Shown here: positions 43,642-54,140 of the stretch, piece after piece
How the letters are laid out: each line of letters opens with the position of its first letter
Numbering within the stretch: the first letter of the stretch is position 1
Assembly (NCBI RefSeq): GCF_020829445.1
Contig: NZ_JAIVFV010000005.1
Location: 1 to 64,000 of the forward strand
Length of the DNA stretch: 64,000 bases
DNA from: Nostoc sp. CHAB 5836
Lineage (GTDB): Bacteria; Cyanobacteriota; Cyanobacteriia; Cyanobacteriales; Nostocaceae
Direction: 5' to 3'
The notes under the pieces: model-generated
Databases searched by the model: none
Told to the model about the DNA's origin: nothing
What the model saw: the letters and a program-made list of their open reading frames with translations, nothing else
Program-made: the position numbers and the translations under genes

Positions 43642-43912
43642 TAAGTACGTTGGTGCGAAAAAATCTAAAGCCAACTATCTAGGACGAAGCAGGAAAAGAA
43701 CACTAAACTAGGTCTAACCAAGTTTAGGTAAGTTTTTTAGAGCAGCGAAGGCAGTCAAGGTAAGTAATTCGGCAAGAATAAACCAAATTATATTACAAAA
43801 CGTAAATACACCTTAAACCCTTATAAATGACCAAGGACAAATGACAAATGACAAATGACAAATGACAAATGACAGCCTTAGCCAGTTAGCTTTATTTGCG
43901 TCGCTCTACTTA
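43642..43912 (+). mobile_element. M3 element, copy G (enlarged)
   Basis: TAAGTACGTTGGTGCG left end; about 110 bp of extra sequence; a second left-end-like word (taagtaattcggcaagaat); the variant block 'attacaaaacgtaaatacacc'; TGACAAA heptamers; and GTCGCTCTACTTA at the right. The next TTA, one base beyond, is the stop of the adjacent SRPBCC gene. Confidence 0.75.
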
Positions 43913-44362
43913 TTACGAATTATGTTGTTCTTGTGCTACTAGTTTGAGGCGGCGCAGTTGGGCTTGCATATCTTCTTTTGTCCAAGAGGCGGCAAAGGTG
44001 TTGAAACCCCAACTAACTAAGGGGTTAGGAATATTGAACTCAAAACGGTTCAGTAAGCGCGTTCCTTTTTCTGTTGGCTGGCATTCCCAGCGATCGCGCC
44101 CTTGAAAAAATCCCTGAAATTCCCAGACTACCAAACCGGGTTGTCGTTCTACAACTACGCTATTCAACGTGGGTTTTAGTAAAGGAATTTGAATGATAAA
44201 ACGACTTTCACTGCCGATATCCGTACTCCAAGCTTCGCCCACAGGTTCGCAACGCAGGATGGGGTTGAGCCAACGGTGCATGAGGGTTAAATCGCTAATA
44301 CAGCGCTCCACCACCGTAGCTGTAGCATTAATTTCAATCGATTGTTCCAAAACTTGGGACAT
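43913..44362 (-). CDS. SRPBCC-family (START/Bet v1-like) protein
   Basis: A 149-residue protein of the SRPBCC superfamily: MSQVLEQSIEINATATVVERCISDLTLMHRWLNPIL (parts), ESRFIIQIP, then VVWEFQGFFQGRDRWECQPTEKGTRLLNRFEF and a long C-terminal helix. The cavity fold binds small hydrophobic ligands; members include polyketide cyclases and lipid binders. No ligand can be assigned. ATG at 44362 is chosen over a TTG at 44389. Its stop codon abuts M3 copy G. Confidence 0.82.
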   Translation of the reverse strand: MSQVLEQSIEINATATVVERCISDLTLMHRWLNPILRCEPVGEAWSTDIGSESRFIIQIPLLKPTLNSVVVERQPGLVVWEFQGFFQGRDRWECQPTEKGTRLLNRFEFNIPNPLVSWGFNTFAASWTKEDMQAQLRRLKLVAQEQHNS

Positions 44363-44399
44363 TCCACATTTTTGGTGCTGTTGCTGCAATTAGAATAAC

Positions 44400-44892
44400 C
44401 CAAAATTCGGCAAAATAGGGAGTGGAAAGAGACGCTGATTCCAGAGTCATTTTACCCCTCCCCTCAATCCCCTCCCCGTTCACGGGGAGGGGAGGTTTTG
44501 GCTTTAGACAAAACCGGGGTGGGGTGACGCGGATCGTGATGGTCAGTGAGTGGACTCAATATCATTCCCAGGACTTACGTACAAGTAAGGTCAAACGAAC
44601 CACAGAGGACGCAGAGGTCACGGAGAAATGAGAGTTTGAGAGGGGTTTGACGTTAAGTTGATACCTATGGGCGCAAGGCCCCTACTACGACAGATGTGGA
44701 ACAAAATAGATGATTTCTGCTGTAAGTTGCATAAAACCAGGGCTTCAGCCCTGACTACAAGCGAATCATTCTGGAAAAATCAATGACGATTAGCTTATCA
44801 ATGCCATAGAGGTATGTCTTTACTGGTAAATTGATAGGCAAAACACTGATTCAGTGTTTCCGGTGAATATTTGAGTTTAATTACCGAAAACC
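44400..44892. other. Repeat-bearing spacer before the channel gene
   Basis: Contains a hairpin-rich GC element (44455-44526: 'cccctccccgttcacggggaggg'-type, partly quoted), an M5 left half (44571), and a partial M6 hairpin (cagggcttcagccctg, 44738-44753). No gene recognised. Confidence 0.6.
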
Positions 44893-46533
44893 ATGAACAC
44901 AACTTGGCAAGGGATAACCCAGGTGATAGGAGTTGATTTGTCTACGACAATACAGCCATTTTTGGCACAATCGCCCACCCTGCAACCAGCAGTTAATCAA
45001 GGAATCGCTGATGTACAAGGGATTGTTCAACAGTTGATTCTGTTTACACCCCGTCTGCTGGGGGCAGTGGCAATTTTGTTAGTAGGTTGGCTAATTGCAG
45101 CGATCGCAGCGGCCGTGACCCGAGGAATCCTCAATCGCACAAACATCGATAACCGCATTGCGGCAGGGATAACGGGTCGTCAAGATGTTCCCCAAGTGGA
45201 GAAATTAATCTCCAGCTTGGTCTTTTGGAGCATTATCCTGTTGACGGCGGTAGCTGTTTTACAGACATTGGATCTGGAGGTAGCTTCTCGACCTCTGAAT
45301 AATTTTCTCGATCAGCTTATTGGCTTTTTGCCCAAGTTGGTTGGTGCAGGAATCCTTTTGGGAACCGCTTGGCTTTTGGCGACCATTGTGAAGATGATCA
45401 CTGTGCGCTCATTACAAGCATTTCATCTGGATGAGCGTTTGAATCCAGATGCACAAGACAGCCCACCCAGCCTGAATCAGCTGTCTGTGAGTGAGACCAT
45501 TGGCAATGCTCTGTATTGGTTTATATTTTTACTGTTTCTGGCCCCAGTTTTAGATACTCTTGGACTCAGGGAGGCTCTACAACCAGTACAAGCTCTAATT
45601 ACACAAGTTCTGCTAATTCTGCCGAACATTTTAGCGGCGATATTAATTGGCGCAGTTGGCTGGTTTATCGCTAATGTGGTGCGGCGGATTGTGACGAACT
45701 TGTTGGCGACAACTGGTATCGATCATTTAGGTAGTCGGTTGGGATTATCTGCAACTGCGGGGGTGCAACCTCTATCGAGTATTATCGGCACAATTGTCTA
45801 TGTTTTGATTTTGATTCCTGTGGCGATCGCCGCGCTGAATGCGTTGCGAATTGATGCGATATCTGTACCGGCGATCGCAATGCTGCAACAGGTTCTCAAC
45901 GCTCTACCTGCCATCTTTACAGCTGCTGCAATTTTGATTGTTGCCTTTTTCATCGGGCGGTTTGTTGGGGATTTGGTTACAAGTATCCTCACCAATTTAG
46001 GCTTTAATAACATTTTCACCATCCTGGGTCTAACAACACCCAGCAAACGAATCGTAATTTCCACAGAACCAACACCCCCAATTTCAACCCGCACTCCATC
46101 GGAAATTGCAGGTATTGTTGCCTTAGTGGGGATCATGCTGTTTGCCACGGTGGCGGCGGTGAATATCTTGAATATTCCAGCCTTGACGGCATTGGTGTCT
46201 GGTATTGTGATCATATTCGGGCGAATTTTGGCAGGATTGGTCATATTTGCCATTGGCTTATTCCTGGCAAATCTGGCTTTTAACATCATTACCAGTTCCG
46301 GCGATCGCCAAGCCCAGATTTTGGGTCAGGTGGCGAGGATTGCCATCATTGCCTTAGTCTCTGCAATGGCACTGCAACAGATTGGAGTTGCCAGTGATAT
46401 TGTGAATTTAGCCTTCGGACTTTTACTAGGTGCGATCGCAGTTGCCATCGCCCTAGCCTTTGGTCTTGGGGGACGCGATATTGCACGAGAGCAAGTTCAA
46501 GAATGGCTAAACTCTTTCAAAGGTAGAAACTAA
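44893..46533 (+). CDS. Mechanosensitive-channel-like membrane protein with TM-helix repeats
   Basis: A 546-residue, very hydrophobic protein of repeated units: a helix pair with FTPRLLGAVAILLVGWLIAAI, later GFLPKLVGAGILLGTAWLLATIV, LPNILAAILIGAVGWFIANVV and LPAIFTAAAILIVAFFIGRFVG (quoted in parts). The periodic 'LP.ll.a..il..gw.ia' unit is the conserved TM-helix repeat found N-terminal to or in place of MscS domains in cyanobacteria. It lacks the soluble MscS beta domain, and the C-terminus ends GRDIAREQVQEWLNSFK. Probably a plasma-membrane channel or scaffold, perhaps osmotic; channel activity is inferred. Confidence 0.8.
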   Translation: MNTTWQGITQVIGVDLSTTIQPFLAQSPTLQPAVNQGIADVQGIVQQLILFTPRLLGAVAILLVGWLIAAIAAAVTRGILNRTNIDNRIAAGITGRQDVPQVEKLISSLVFWSIILLTAVAVLQTLDLEVASRPLNNFLDQLIGFLPKLVGAGILLGTAWLLATIVKMITVRSLQAFHLDERLNPDAQDSPPSLNQLSVSETIGNALYWFIFLLFLAPVLDTLGLREALQPVQALITQVLLILPNILAAILIGAVGWFIANVVRRIVTNLLATTGIDHLGSRLGLSATAGVQPLSSIIGTIVYVLILIPVAIAALNALRIDAISVPAIAMLQQVLNALPAIFTAAAILIVAFFIGRFVGDLVTSILTNLGFNNIFTILGLTTPSKRIVISTEPTPPISTRTPSEIAGIVALVGIMLFATVAAVNILNIPALTALVSGIVIIFGRILAGLVIFAIGLFLANLAFNIITSSGDRQAQILGQVARIAIIALVSAMALQQIGVASDIVNLAFGLLLGAIAVAIALAFGLGGRDIAREQVQEWLNSFKGRN

Positions 46534-46639
46534 AAGTTGATGAAGGCGCAATTTCATCTGTAAATCACAGAAAGTGCAACCGTAATCATCAATAGTGCAG
46601 AAAATCTATCGGCAATTGTACCTAAAAGGTTGAAAGTTA

Positions 46640-46985
46640 GAGCTTAGAAGCGACCTCTCCCCAAACCCCTCTCCGAGGCGGAGAGGGGCTTTGAAGATTG
46701 GCTCCCCTTCCCTCGTAGGGAAGGGGCTGGGGGTTAGGTCTCAATACAGTTCAGTTAAGGCTAAAACTCTTTGCTAAAGTCAATTTTTTTAACGTAGACG
46801 CTTCTCTACGAGACGCTACGCGAACGGCTTGCCGCAGGCTACCGCCAACGCGAGTGCGTCTCCCCTTCTCCCAAAGGGAGAGGCTAGCGCCAAGGGAGAA
46901 GACCGCATTGGCTTCCCTTAATCCCCTCCCCGCAAGCGGGGAGGGGAGACAAAGCGTAGCTTTGGCGGGGTGGGGTTCTTCGGGT
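46640..46985. repeat. GC-rich hairpin repeats and M2 left end
   Basis: Two 'cctctcc..ggagagg' hairpin modules (46650-46740 and 46855-46975) flank an M2 left half (caatacagttcagttaagg at 46743) and GC-rich 'gagacgctacgcgaacggc' scraps. Long runs of G/A against C/T could form stable secondary structure. No gene seen in 46534-47181. Confidence 0.65.
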
Positions 46986-47057
46986 TTAGTAAGTAATCAC
47001 CCGAACTTGATTGAAATACAAAATACAAAGGGAGTTGCGAATTGGTTTAATCATGCT

Positions 47058-47188
47058 TAAGTACGTTGGTGCGAAAAAACTCAAGTATGTTACAAAACAT
47101 AAATAAGCTTAAAACCCTTACTAATGACAAATGACCAATGACCAATGACAGCCTTAGCCAGTTAACTTTAATTGCGCCGACCTACTTA
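47058..47188 (+). mobile_element. M3 element, copy H
   Basis: TAAGTACGTTGGTGCG left end, 'tatgttacaaaacataaata' block, TGACCAA units, and GCGCCGACCTACTTA right end. The TAG stop codon of the hybrid kinase (47182-47184 on the minus strand) lies inside the right end. Confidence 0.85.
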
Positions 47189-50100
47189 ATAAGATTAACG
47201 ATCGCTGTGGCTAAATCTACAGGATCAACGGGTTTCGGTAGGTGTTTTTGAAATCCGGCGGCCATTGCTTGGTTATAATTCATTTCTCCAGCATAAGCTG
47301 TCAAGGCGATCGCCGGAATTTGCCCGCCTTGCTCTGGCGGTAATTTTCTCACCTCGCGCACCAACATATAGCCATCCATTAAGGGCATTCCAATATCGCT
47401 TAACAAAATATCTGGCTTTGATTGCGCTAATGTTTCCAGTGCTTCGGCTGCTGATTCAACTGTCGTCACAGTCGCGCCATATTGTTCTAGGGCAAAGCTA
47501 AAAAACTCTCGCACATCAGCTTGATCGTCCACAAGCAAGATTTGCACTCCTGCAAGTAATGTGTCGTCGTTACTAAGTTCTGGTTGAGAAGCCTCACCAC
47601 TGCTGATTCGCAACTCAGAATTTTTCAGCAAAGGTAGGCTGACTGTAAAGGTAGCCCCTTGTCCTTCTCCGAGACTCTCTGCCTGAACTGTACCACCATG
47701 AAGTTCTACTAGATGGCGGACAATTGCCAGTCCTAATCCTAGTCCGCCAAATACTCTGGTTGTCTTAGCATCTGCTTGTCGGAAGTAATCAAAAACGTAG
47801 GGCAAAAATTCCGGGTTGATTCCTTTACCTGTATCAACTACCTGAATTTGGGCATCTAACCCAACTTGCTGTAAACGTACTTCTACAAGTCCCTCTGTGG
47901 GTGTGAATTTAACGGCATTGGAGAGGAGATTCCACATCACTTGTTGCAAGCGATCGCTATCGCCGAGAACTTTGCCGATATCATTACTTAATACCGTTTG
48001 AATTTGAATTGATTTGGCTTCTGCTGCTAAACGCACCGTTTCTAATGCAGCTGCGATCGCTACTTTCAAATCCACTGCATAAAGATTTAACCTAACTTTA
48101 CCTTGTAAAATCCGCGAAACATCAAGCAAATCTCCAATCAGTTGAGTTTGTAACTTGGCATTGCGCTCAATTGTTTCCAATGCCCGGATTTTAGTGGCTT
48201 CGTCGAACTTACGGGTTCTGAGTAACTTTGCCCACCCTAAAATCGGATTCAAGGGAGTTCGGAGTTCATGAGAAAGGACAGCGAGAAATTCATCCTTAAT
48301 GCGGTTGGCTGTCTCGGCTTGTGCCCTGGCAATCTTTTCAGCTTCATAAAGTTGAGCGCGAGCGATGGCTTGACCACATTGTTGTCCCAGTGTCAACATA
48401 AATCCCCGGTCTTCTTCATTAAATATTTGAACATTGGTAAAACTTAATCCCAATGCCCCAATTACTTTGCCTTCTGCGATCAAGGGAATGGAAGCCCAGG
48501 CATTATTGCCGGTGAGAGTCACAATATCTGCTAAACTCGGATATCTCGCAATCATCGCTGCTAAATTTTCTACAAAAATCGGCTGCCCAGTTCTGACTGT
48601 TTCTGCTATTTGGTTAGATCCTGTGATCGGAAAACTTGCCCAGGTGTCTATAAGCGATTGTGGATAGCCAATTGCTTGCACAATTTTTAGGTCACTACCG
48701 AGTTGGTCAAGTAAGACAACGGAACCACCAGTGCCTTCCAAGGCGGAAATTCCTTGGTTGACTACCACATCAGCCACTTGTTGGGGAGTTAGGGCTTCGG
48801 AGAGGGCAGCAGTTATTCTTTGTAAAAGTACCGTGCGATTGACAGACCTTTCGGCTGCCTGTTTTGCCTGTTGAGTTTCTTGATACAGTCTAGCGTTATC
48901 GATGGCGATCGCCGCCCGTCGAGCAATATCCTCTGCTAAAGCTAAGTCTATTTGTTGGTAGTGCCTACCCGACTCGGCTGTAAAGAAAGAGATTGCTCCA
49001 AATAATTGCCCACGAGAACGAACTGGAATTACCATTAGAGAACGAATACCCAGACTTTGCAGCAATTGCAGATGTTCGTCGTCTTCAGCCATCTCTAAAA
49101 GATTAGAGTTAGATAATTCCGAGTAAAAGGCAGATATTCCTAGCTTTAGCTGCCGCACAAGCTGTTTGGTTCTGGTTTTGGGTCGATAACGCCGTCGGAT
49201 TTCGTCTAAAGTATTTTGTTTTGTGGGATCGGCAATGGCGATCGCAATTTGTTTACTTGACCAATCTGGCTGAAAAACGTCTACAATACACCAGTCGGCT
49301 AAGGTTGGAACTGCCAAATTTGCCACATTTTTTAAGGCAATTTCATAATCTAAAGACGCAGCTAGTAAGGTGCTGGCTTCGACTAAAAAGTTTTGTGTAG
49401 TTTCAACCTGTTTACGTTCACTAATATCCTCAATAATGCCTAATGCATACTTTGGAACTCCCTTAGCATCCCAAACTGCTGAGGAAGTTAAGTTTACCCA
49501 AACTATCGAACCATCTTTGCGGATGTAGCGCTTCTCTAGGGAATAACCATTAATTTCTTGTGCCAAAACTCGCCGAGTATTTTCCCAATCAACTTCTAAA
49601 TCGTCAGGATGGGCAATTTCCTGAAAATTCATTTGAATTAACTCTTCATGGCTATACCCAGTAATTTCGCACACAGCCGGATTAATTTGCAGAAATTTTC
49701 CATCCAAGGCTACGAGAGTAATACCGACAGCTGCTTGGTTGAACATTGCCCGAAACCTTTCTTCGCTTTCCCGCAAGGCTACTTCTGTTTGCTTTGCTGC
49801 TGTCACATCTGCCAAAATAATCCCAATTCCTACCGTTTCACCCATTGCATTGTTAACTGGGTAATAGTTGCCTAGCCAGTAACCGTAACTTTTGGGTTGT
49901 CCCCTTGTCTCACCGCTCATTTCTACATTTAGCTGGGGTTCTCCAGTATCTAACACGCGCTGTAACTGTCGCTCAAACTCAGTTGCCATCGCTGGCAAAA
50001 CTTCCCTAAATTTGCGTCCTAGATGTTCTTCGATGGTCAAACCGTTAATATCAGCGAAAACTTGATTAATTCGGAGATATCGCAGTTCCCGATCTAAAAA

Positions 50101-52227
50101 GCAGACGGCAACAGGAGCTGCTTCCAGCAGCGCATCCAAAAGAGATAGAGATTCGGCATAATGGATTAAAGCCTGGTTGATATCTCGATAAAGTCGGGCA
50201 TTTTCCACTGCTAAGGCAGCACGATGGGTAATATCTGTGGCTAAAGTTAAGTCCGTGCGATCGTAGCGACGGTTTGATTCGGCACTAACAAAGCTGATGC
50301 AGCCGAGTACTCGCCCTTGGGCAATTAACGGCACAATCATCACAGACTTCATTCCCAATTGCCGAACAAGTTCTAAGTGTTCGTGATTCTGAGTAGTCCC
50401 TACTAATAGCGAGTCAGATACTTCTGAAATTAATTCTGGTTGCCCGGTTTGTAATACTCTAGTAATTGCACGTACACCCTTGTAATCTGTTGCATACTCC
50501 TGAAGTTTACGCGCCAACTCCCCTTTGGATGGGTCTGCATGGGCAATAGGTAGACGACGAATGGAACCATCTTCATTTAAAATATCAACGCTACACCAAT
50601 CAGCCAGTTGGGGAACTGAGATTTTGGCGATCTGTTCTAAAGTTTCTTCATAATCAAGGGAAGTAGAGAGTAAACTACTAATTTGGGCGATGTAGCGGAG
50701 TCTTTCTTCAGCCTGCTTGCGCTCTGTAATATCGACAACAAAGAAAGCTCCTCGATTTACAGTCCCTTCAAAATGGCTAGCACCGATCAAAATCGGGAAG
50801 CGTGAGCCGTCTTTACGGATATAGTCTTTCTCGAAGGGTGTGCAAAAGGGGCTGTCTTGAAATTGAGCCAGTGCTTGGTCATCGAGTATTAAGTACTCTG
50901 TAGGAGTTAAGTCTTGCCAGCGAAGTGTTCCGGCAAGTAATTCTTCACGAGAATAACCCACCATATTCAGCAAGGCATCGTTAGCCTCTGTGATCCTACC
51001 GTCTCTATCCCAGAAGCCAATACCAATCATATTGGACTCAACCACACTGCGAAACTTCGCTTCGTTTTCCCGTAATGCTTGCTCAGTTTGTTTGAGTTGA
51101 GTAATATCAGTTGAACTAATGCCCACTCCCAACAACCGCCCATCGGGCAAACACACCGGATAATAGCTGACAAGAGCATAACAATACACCCCAGGGCCAT
51201 AGGTTTCACCGCTCACTTCTTGGTCAAGCAAGGGCTGTCTAGATTCCATCACTTGCTGAAAAACAGGCTCAATTTGTGCTGCCCATTCCGGTAGTACTTC
51301 CCGAAAAGTGCGACCAATATGTTGACTTTGCGGTACACGACTAACGGCGGTTAGGGCTTGATTAACATGAATGAAGCGAAGTTCAGTATCAAGAAAAGCC
51401 AGCGCCACTGGTGAACTAGTAAGCCAAGCATTGAGTAACGCCAGAGATTCGTCTTTTTGCTGAATAGCTTGCTGAAGTTCCTGATTCAATCTGGCTTTTT
51501 CTAGTTCTGCTTGCTTGCGCTGGGTAATATTCATACCTGTACAAGTAATACCCTGAATGCTATTATTTGCGTCCCTTAACGGTTCAACTAGCAAATCATA
51601 GTAACGGTCTTCTTTACAAGTTGTTAAATAAACTTCTTCGCGGGTTGCAATACCAGTCTCTATTACTTTTAGTTTAATAACTTTTAATTGCTCTGCTACT
51701 GAGGCTGGAAATAATTCATCATCAGATTTACCTAACATTTCCTCAGCACTTTCTAGACCTTGAGGATTATGAATCCATTGATATCGCAAATCACAATCCT
51801 GCTGAAAAAGCAAAATATCTGAACTGCTTAAGGCTAATCGAAATCGCTCCTCACTAACTCTCAGGTGTTGTAGATTCGCATCAGCCTGTTTTTTAGCAGT
51901 CCTTAATGCCTCACATAAGATACTAAAGAGCAATCCTTGTAATGCAAACAACCCAATTCTGACAAAATTGGAGAAGTCAGAACTCAGATTATAAACTGGG
52001 GGGAGAAAGAAGTAATTGCTCGCTAACGCACACAAGCCGGTTGCTAATAGCCCTGATTTCAAACCACCATACCAGCCACTCACCATTACAGCGCTAAAAA
52101 ACAGTAGAAAAGGAGTTCCACTCATGCTTAACCAGGGGTCTAGCATCAATATTAGCCCTAAGGAAATTGTGACAATTAATACAACAATGCCATAGGGTAG
52201 TAACCGGGAATAATGAATATGGGGCAT
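47182..52227 (-). CDS. Multi-PAS/GAF hybrid sensor histidine kinase
   Basis: A 1681-residue sensor. The N-terminus has four membrane helices of the DUF4118/KdpD type (about 5-105). Then, approximately: PAS (125-240), PAS (265-380), PAS (385-505), GAF (515-685), PAS (695-815), PAS (820-940), GAF (945-1115), GAF (1135-1295), HisKA with His1320 in AVLSHELRTPLNPILGW, HATPase (1425-1540; GGLGLGLAIVRHLVELHGG) and a receiver with Asp1611 in LLSDIGMPLMDGY. GAF segments lack an evident bilin-binding Cys-His pair, so they are probably not phytochrome-like. ATG at 52227 is chosen over TTG at 52248. The signal sensed is unknown. Its stop lies in an M3 element, which may have replaced the original 3' end. 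Confidence 0.93.
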   Translation of the reverse strand: MPHIHYSRLLPYGIVVLIVTISLGLILMLDPWLSMSGTPFLLFFSAVMVSGWYGGLKSGLLATGLCALASNYFFLPPVYNLSSDFSNFVRIGLFALQGLLFSILCEALRTAKKQADANLQHLRVSEERFRLALSSSDILLFQQDCDLRYQWIHNPQGLESAEEMLGKSDDELFPASVAEQLKVIKLKVIETGIATREEVYLTTCKEDRYYDLLVEPLRDANNSIQGITCTGMNITQRKQAELEKARLNQELQQAIQQKDESLALLNAWLTSSPVALAFLDTELRFIHVNQALTAVSRVPQSQHIGRTFREVLPEWAAQIEPVFQQVMESRQPLLDQEVSGETYGPGVYCYALVSYYPVCLPDGRLLGVGISSTDITQLKQTEQALRENEAKFRSVVESNMIGIGFWDRDGRITEANDALLNMVGYSREELLAGTLRWQDLTPTEYLILDDQALAQFQDSPFCTPFEKDYIRKDGSRFPILIGASHFEGTVNRGAFFVVDITERKQAEERLRYIAQISSLLSTSLDYEETLEQIAKISVPQLADWCSVDILNEDGSIRRLPIAHADPSKGELARKLQEYATDYKGVRAITRVLQTGQPELISEVSDSLLVGTTQNHEHLELVRQLGMKSVMIVPLIAQGRVLGCISFVSAESNRRYDRTDLTLATDITHRAALAVENARLYRDINQALIHYAESLSLLDALLEAAPVAVCFLDRELRYLRINQVFADINGLTIEEHLGRKFREVLPAMATEFERQLQRVLDTGEPQLNVEMSGETRGQPKSYGYWLGNYYPVNNAMGETVGIGIILADVTAAKQTEVALRESEERFRAMFNQAAVGITLVALDGKFLQINPAVCEITGYSHEELIQMNFQEIAHPDDLEVDWENTRRVLAQEINGYSLEKRYIRKDGSIVWVNLTSSAVWDAKGVPKYALGIIEDISERKQVETTQNFLVEASTLLAASLDYEIALKNVANLAVPTLADWCIVDVFQPDWSSKQIAIAIADPTKQNTLDEIRRRYRPKTRTKQLVRQLKLGISAFYSELSNSNLLEMAEDDEHLQLLQSLGIRSLMVIPVRSRGQLFGAISFFTAESGRHYQQIDLALAEDIARRAAIAIDNARLYQETQQAKQAAERSVNRTVLLQRITAALSEALTPQQVADVVVNQGISALEGTGGSVVLLDQLGSDLKIVQAIGYPQSLIDTWASFPITGSNQIAETVRTGQPIFVENLAAMIARYPSLADIVTLTGNNAWASIPLIAEGKVIGALGLSFTNVQIFNEEDRGFMLTLGQQCGQAIARAQLYEAEKIARAQAETANRIKDEFLAVLSHELRTPLNPILGWAKLLRTRKFDEATKIRALETIERNAKLQTQLIGDLLDVSRILQGKVRLNLYAVDLKVAIAAALETVRLAAEAKSIQIQTVLSNDIGKVLGDSDRLQQVMWNLLSNAVKFTPTEGLVEVRLQQVGLDAQIQVVDTGKGINPEFLPYVFDYFRQADAKTTRVFGGLGLGLAIVRHLVELHGGTVQAESLGEGQGATFTVSLPLLKNSELRISSGEASQPELSNDDTLLAGVQILLVDDQADVREFFSFALEQYGATVTTVESAAEALETLAQSKPDILLSDIGMPLMDGYMLVREVRKLPPEQGGQIPAIALTAYAGEMNYNQAMAAGFQKHLPKPVDPVDLATAIVNLIK

Positions 52228-52492
52228 GAAATGTGTTGGAACAACCAATACTTATTGCAGAGGCTACGTATAGCCTAAGCTAGATTGCAACTTTTAGTAA
52301 TTTATCTCCAGATAGATTTTTATTTATTTAAAAAACTTCTTTTGTTAGAGGTTAATTACCCAAAAATATAGTATGCATCATAGGGAAAATTTTATGGTTA
52401 ATTTTATATAGCAATCTTGTTTAATTTGTAAGAACTTATCGCCACAGAATCCTGAATTTTTAGAGACAATTTAAAAAGTAAACCTTAAATGG

Positions 52493-52597
52493 TAGGGTGC
52501 GTTAAAGCAGCGCGTAACGCACCTAAAAATATGGTGCGTTACGGCTAAATTAGACTTTCTCAAACCCTCAAATTCCTACACAGCCGTAACACACCCT
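52493..52597. repeat. Inverted repeat 'agggtgcgtta ... taacacaccct'
   Basis: Ends AGGGTGCGTTA and TAACACACCCT enclose a second stem (ggtgcgttaaagcagcgcgtaacgcacc in parts) and a 'tgcgttacggct/agccgtaac' stem. The left shoulder 'agtaaaccttaaat' recurs at 19973. A tail TATAGCGGTTCTC (52604) matches the end of the MITE at 37116. The rest of 52228-52738 shows no gene. Confidence 0.7.
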
Positions 52598-52738
52598 ACT
52601 TAATATAGCGGTTCTCATTTACATGAAGTACACCCGCCCTTGGCGTTAAGGCAGGGTAAGAAACGAAGCGTAATGAAGCAATGACAATTGGGCATTTTTT
52701 TACTTGGAGTACTCTAAATAATCGGAAAGCGAATTGGG

Positions 52739-53905
52739 TTAACAGATATCCTTCAGCACTGCTACCAATTTTTCAATATGTGCTGCTTCATGAGTTGCCA
52801 TTAAAGATATTCTGATTCGACTTGTGGGCACTGTGGGGGGACGAATTGCTGGGGCAAAAATGCCAGCATTTCTGAGCTTTTTTCCAACTTTGAGTGCATC
52901 TGTTGCACTAGGCAATTGAAAACATAGTATGGGTGATTCTGAAGGCAGTAATTTGAGATTAGGTAACTGTTGTTGCAGCAAATTTTTCAAGTGATGTACA
53001 TTTTGCCACAATTGGGCACGGCGTTGCGGTTCTTGTTGCACGATCTTGATTGCTGCTAAGGACGCCGCCGTATCAGGCGGTGAAAGCGCAGTGGTGTAAA
53101 TCCAAGTGGGTGCGCGGTTTTGCAAAAAGTCAATTAGGGCGCTACTTCCTGCTACGTATCCGCCTAAACTAGCCAAAGCTTTACTCAAAGTCCCAATCTG
53201 AATTAATTGCTTTCCTGTACACCCAAAATATTCGACACATCCAGCGCCAGTTTTTCCTAATACCCCAGTGGCATGAGCTTCATCAACTAGCAGCATACTG
53301 TTAAATTCATCAGCAAGATCCAAAAGTTCTGGTAATGGACATAAATCGCCATCCATGCTGAAGACGCTATCAGTAAGAATCAAACAGCGTCGGTAGTTTT
53401 GTCGGTGTTGACTCAAATGAGTTTTTAGGACTGCGATATCACAGTGCGGGTATTCCACAACTGCTGCACCGCTCAAAATCGCTCCATTTTTCAGACTGGA
53501 ATGATTGTACTGGTCAGAGAATATTAAATCACGCTTGCCAACCAGGGCGGTAATTGCACCCAAATTGGCTAGATACCCAGAACTAAAGACCAAGGCATTT
53601 TCTGTTTGTTTGGTAGATGCGATCGCCTCCTCTAACTCCCTGTGCAATTCCCGATGCCCACTGAGTAATCTCGAACCAGTGCTACCAGTGCCAAATTCAG
53701 CGATCGCAGCAGTTGCAGCTGCCATCAACCTCTGATCTCCAGCCAATCCCAAATAGTCATTGCTAGCAAAATTAATTACCTCTTGCCCAGCTAAAACCAC
53801 CGTTGCACCCGGACGACCGTGGATTGTTTGTACTGAGCGATACCAGTCTGCCTGATGAATTGTTGCTAAGGAATGTTCTAGCCAAGCATAAGGGTCGGTG
53901 GGCAT
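52739..53905 (-). CDS. bioF: 8-amino-7-oxononanoate synthase
   Basis: A 388-residue PLP enzyme of the alpha-oxoamine synthase family, joining L-alanine and pimeloyl thioester in biotin synthesis. Motifs: [54 protein letters not shown] and [16 protein letters not shown] with the PLP-binding Lys. The start region is odd: the ATG at 53903-53905 follows directly on a nonamer array of G-poor sense strand (CCCCCATCC...), so no Shine-Dalgarno is present. 2-amino-3-ketobutyrate ligase is a less likely alternative. Confidence 0.9.
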   Translation of the reverse strand: MPTDPYAWLEHSLATIHQADWYRSVQTIHGRPGATVVLAGQEVINFASNDYLGLAGDQRLMAAATAAIAEFGTGSTGSRLLSGHRELHRELEEAIASTKQTENALVFSSGYLANLGAITALVGKRDLIFSDQYNHSSLKNGAILSGAAVVEYPHCDIAVLKTHLSQHRQNYRRCLILTDSVFSMDGDLCPLPELLDLADEFNSMLLVDEAHATGVLGKTGAGCVEYFGCTGKQLIQIGTLSKALASLGGYVAGSSALIDFLQNRAPTWIYTTALSPPDTAASLAAIKIVQQEPQRRAQLWQNVHHLKNLLQQQLPNLKLLPSESPILCFQLPSATDALKVGKKLRNAGIFAPAIRPPTVPTSRIRISLMATHEAAHIEKLVAVLKDIC

Positions 53906-53906
53906 G

Positions 53907-53990
53907 GGGATGGGGGGGATGGGGGGGATGAGGGGGATGAGGGGGATGGGGGGGATGAGGGGGATGAGGGGGATGAGGGGGATGGGGCAG
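53907..53990. repeat. Nonamer array (gatgagggg units) abutting the bioF start
   Basis: About nine 9-bp units, GATGAGGGG and GATGGGGGG on the plus strand, that is CCCCTCATC in the bioF sense direction. The array begins one base upstream of the bioF start codon. Same unit as at 10455, 21612, 28930 and 29543. Confidence 0.9.
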
Positions 53991-54001
53991 AGAATAACTT
54001 A

Positions 54002-54091
54002 AGGCTTAGGCAATAACTCTCTGAAACTCTTATTCCTTTGTGTACTTTGCGTCCTTTGCGGTTCGTTTTTTCATTATTTTGCGTAAGTCCT
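54002..54091. mobile_element. M5 element
   Basis: Left AGGCTTAGGCAATAAC (degenerate end), right TTTGCGTAAGTCCT. The body 'ctctgaaactcttattcctttg' is shared with the copies near 19929 and 24938. TGACAAA heptamers follow (54098-54140) up to the ruvA stop codon. Confidence 0.7.
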
Positions 54092-54140
54092 ATAACTAAT
54101 GACAAATGACAAATGACAAATGACAAATGACCAATGACAA

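Noticed and set aside
53878..54126. Minus-strand Pro/Ser-rich frame upstream of bioF
   Set aside because: The SSP-type protein is a translation of the nonamer array and an M5 element, not a gene.
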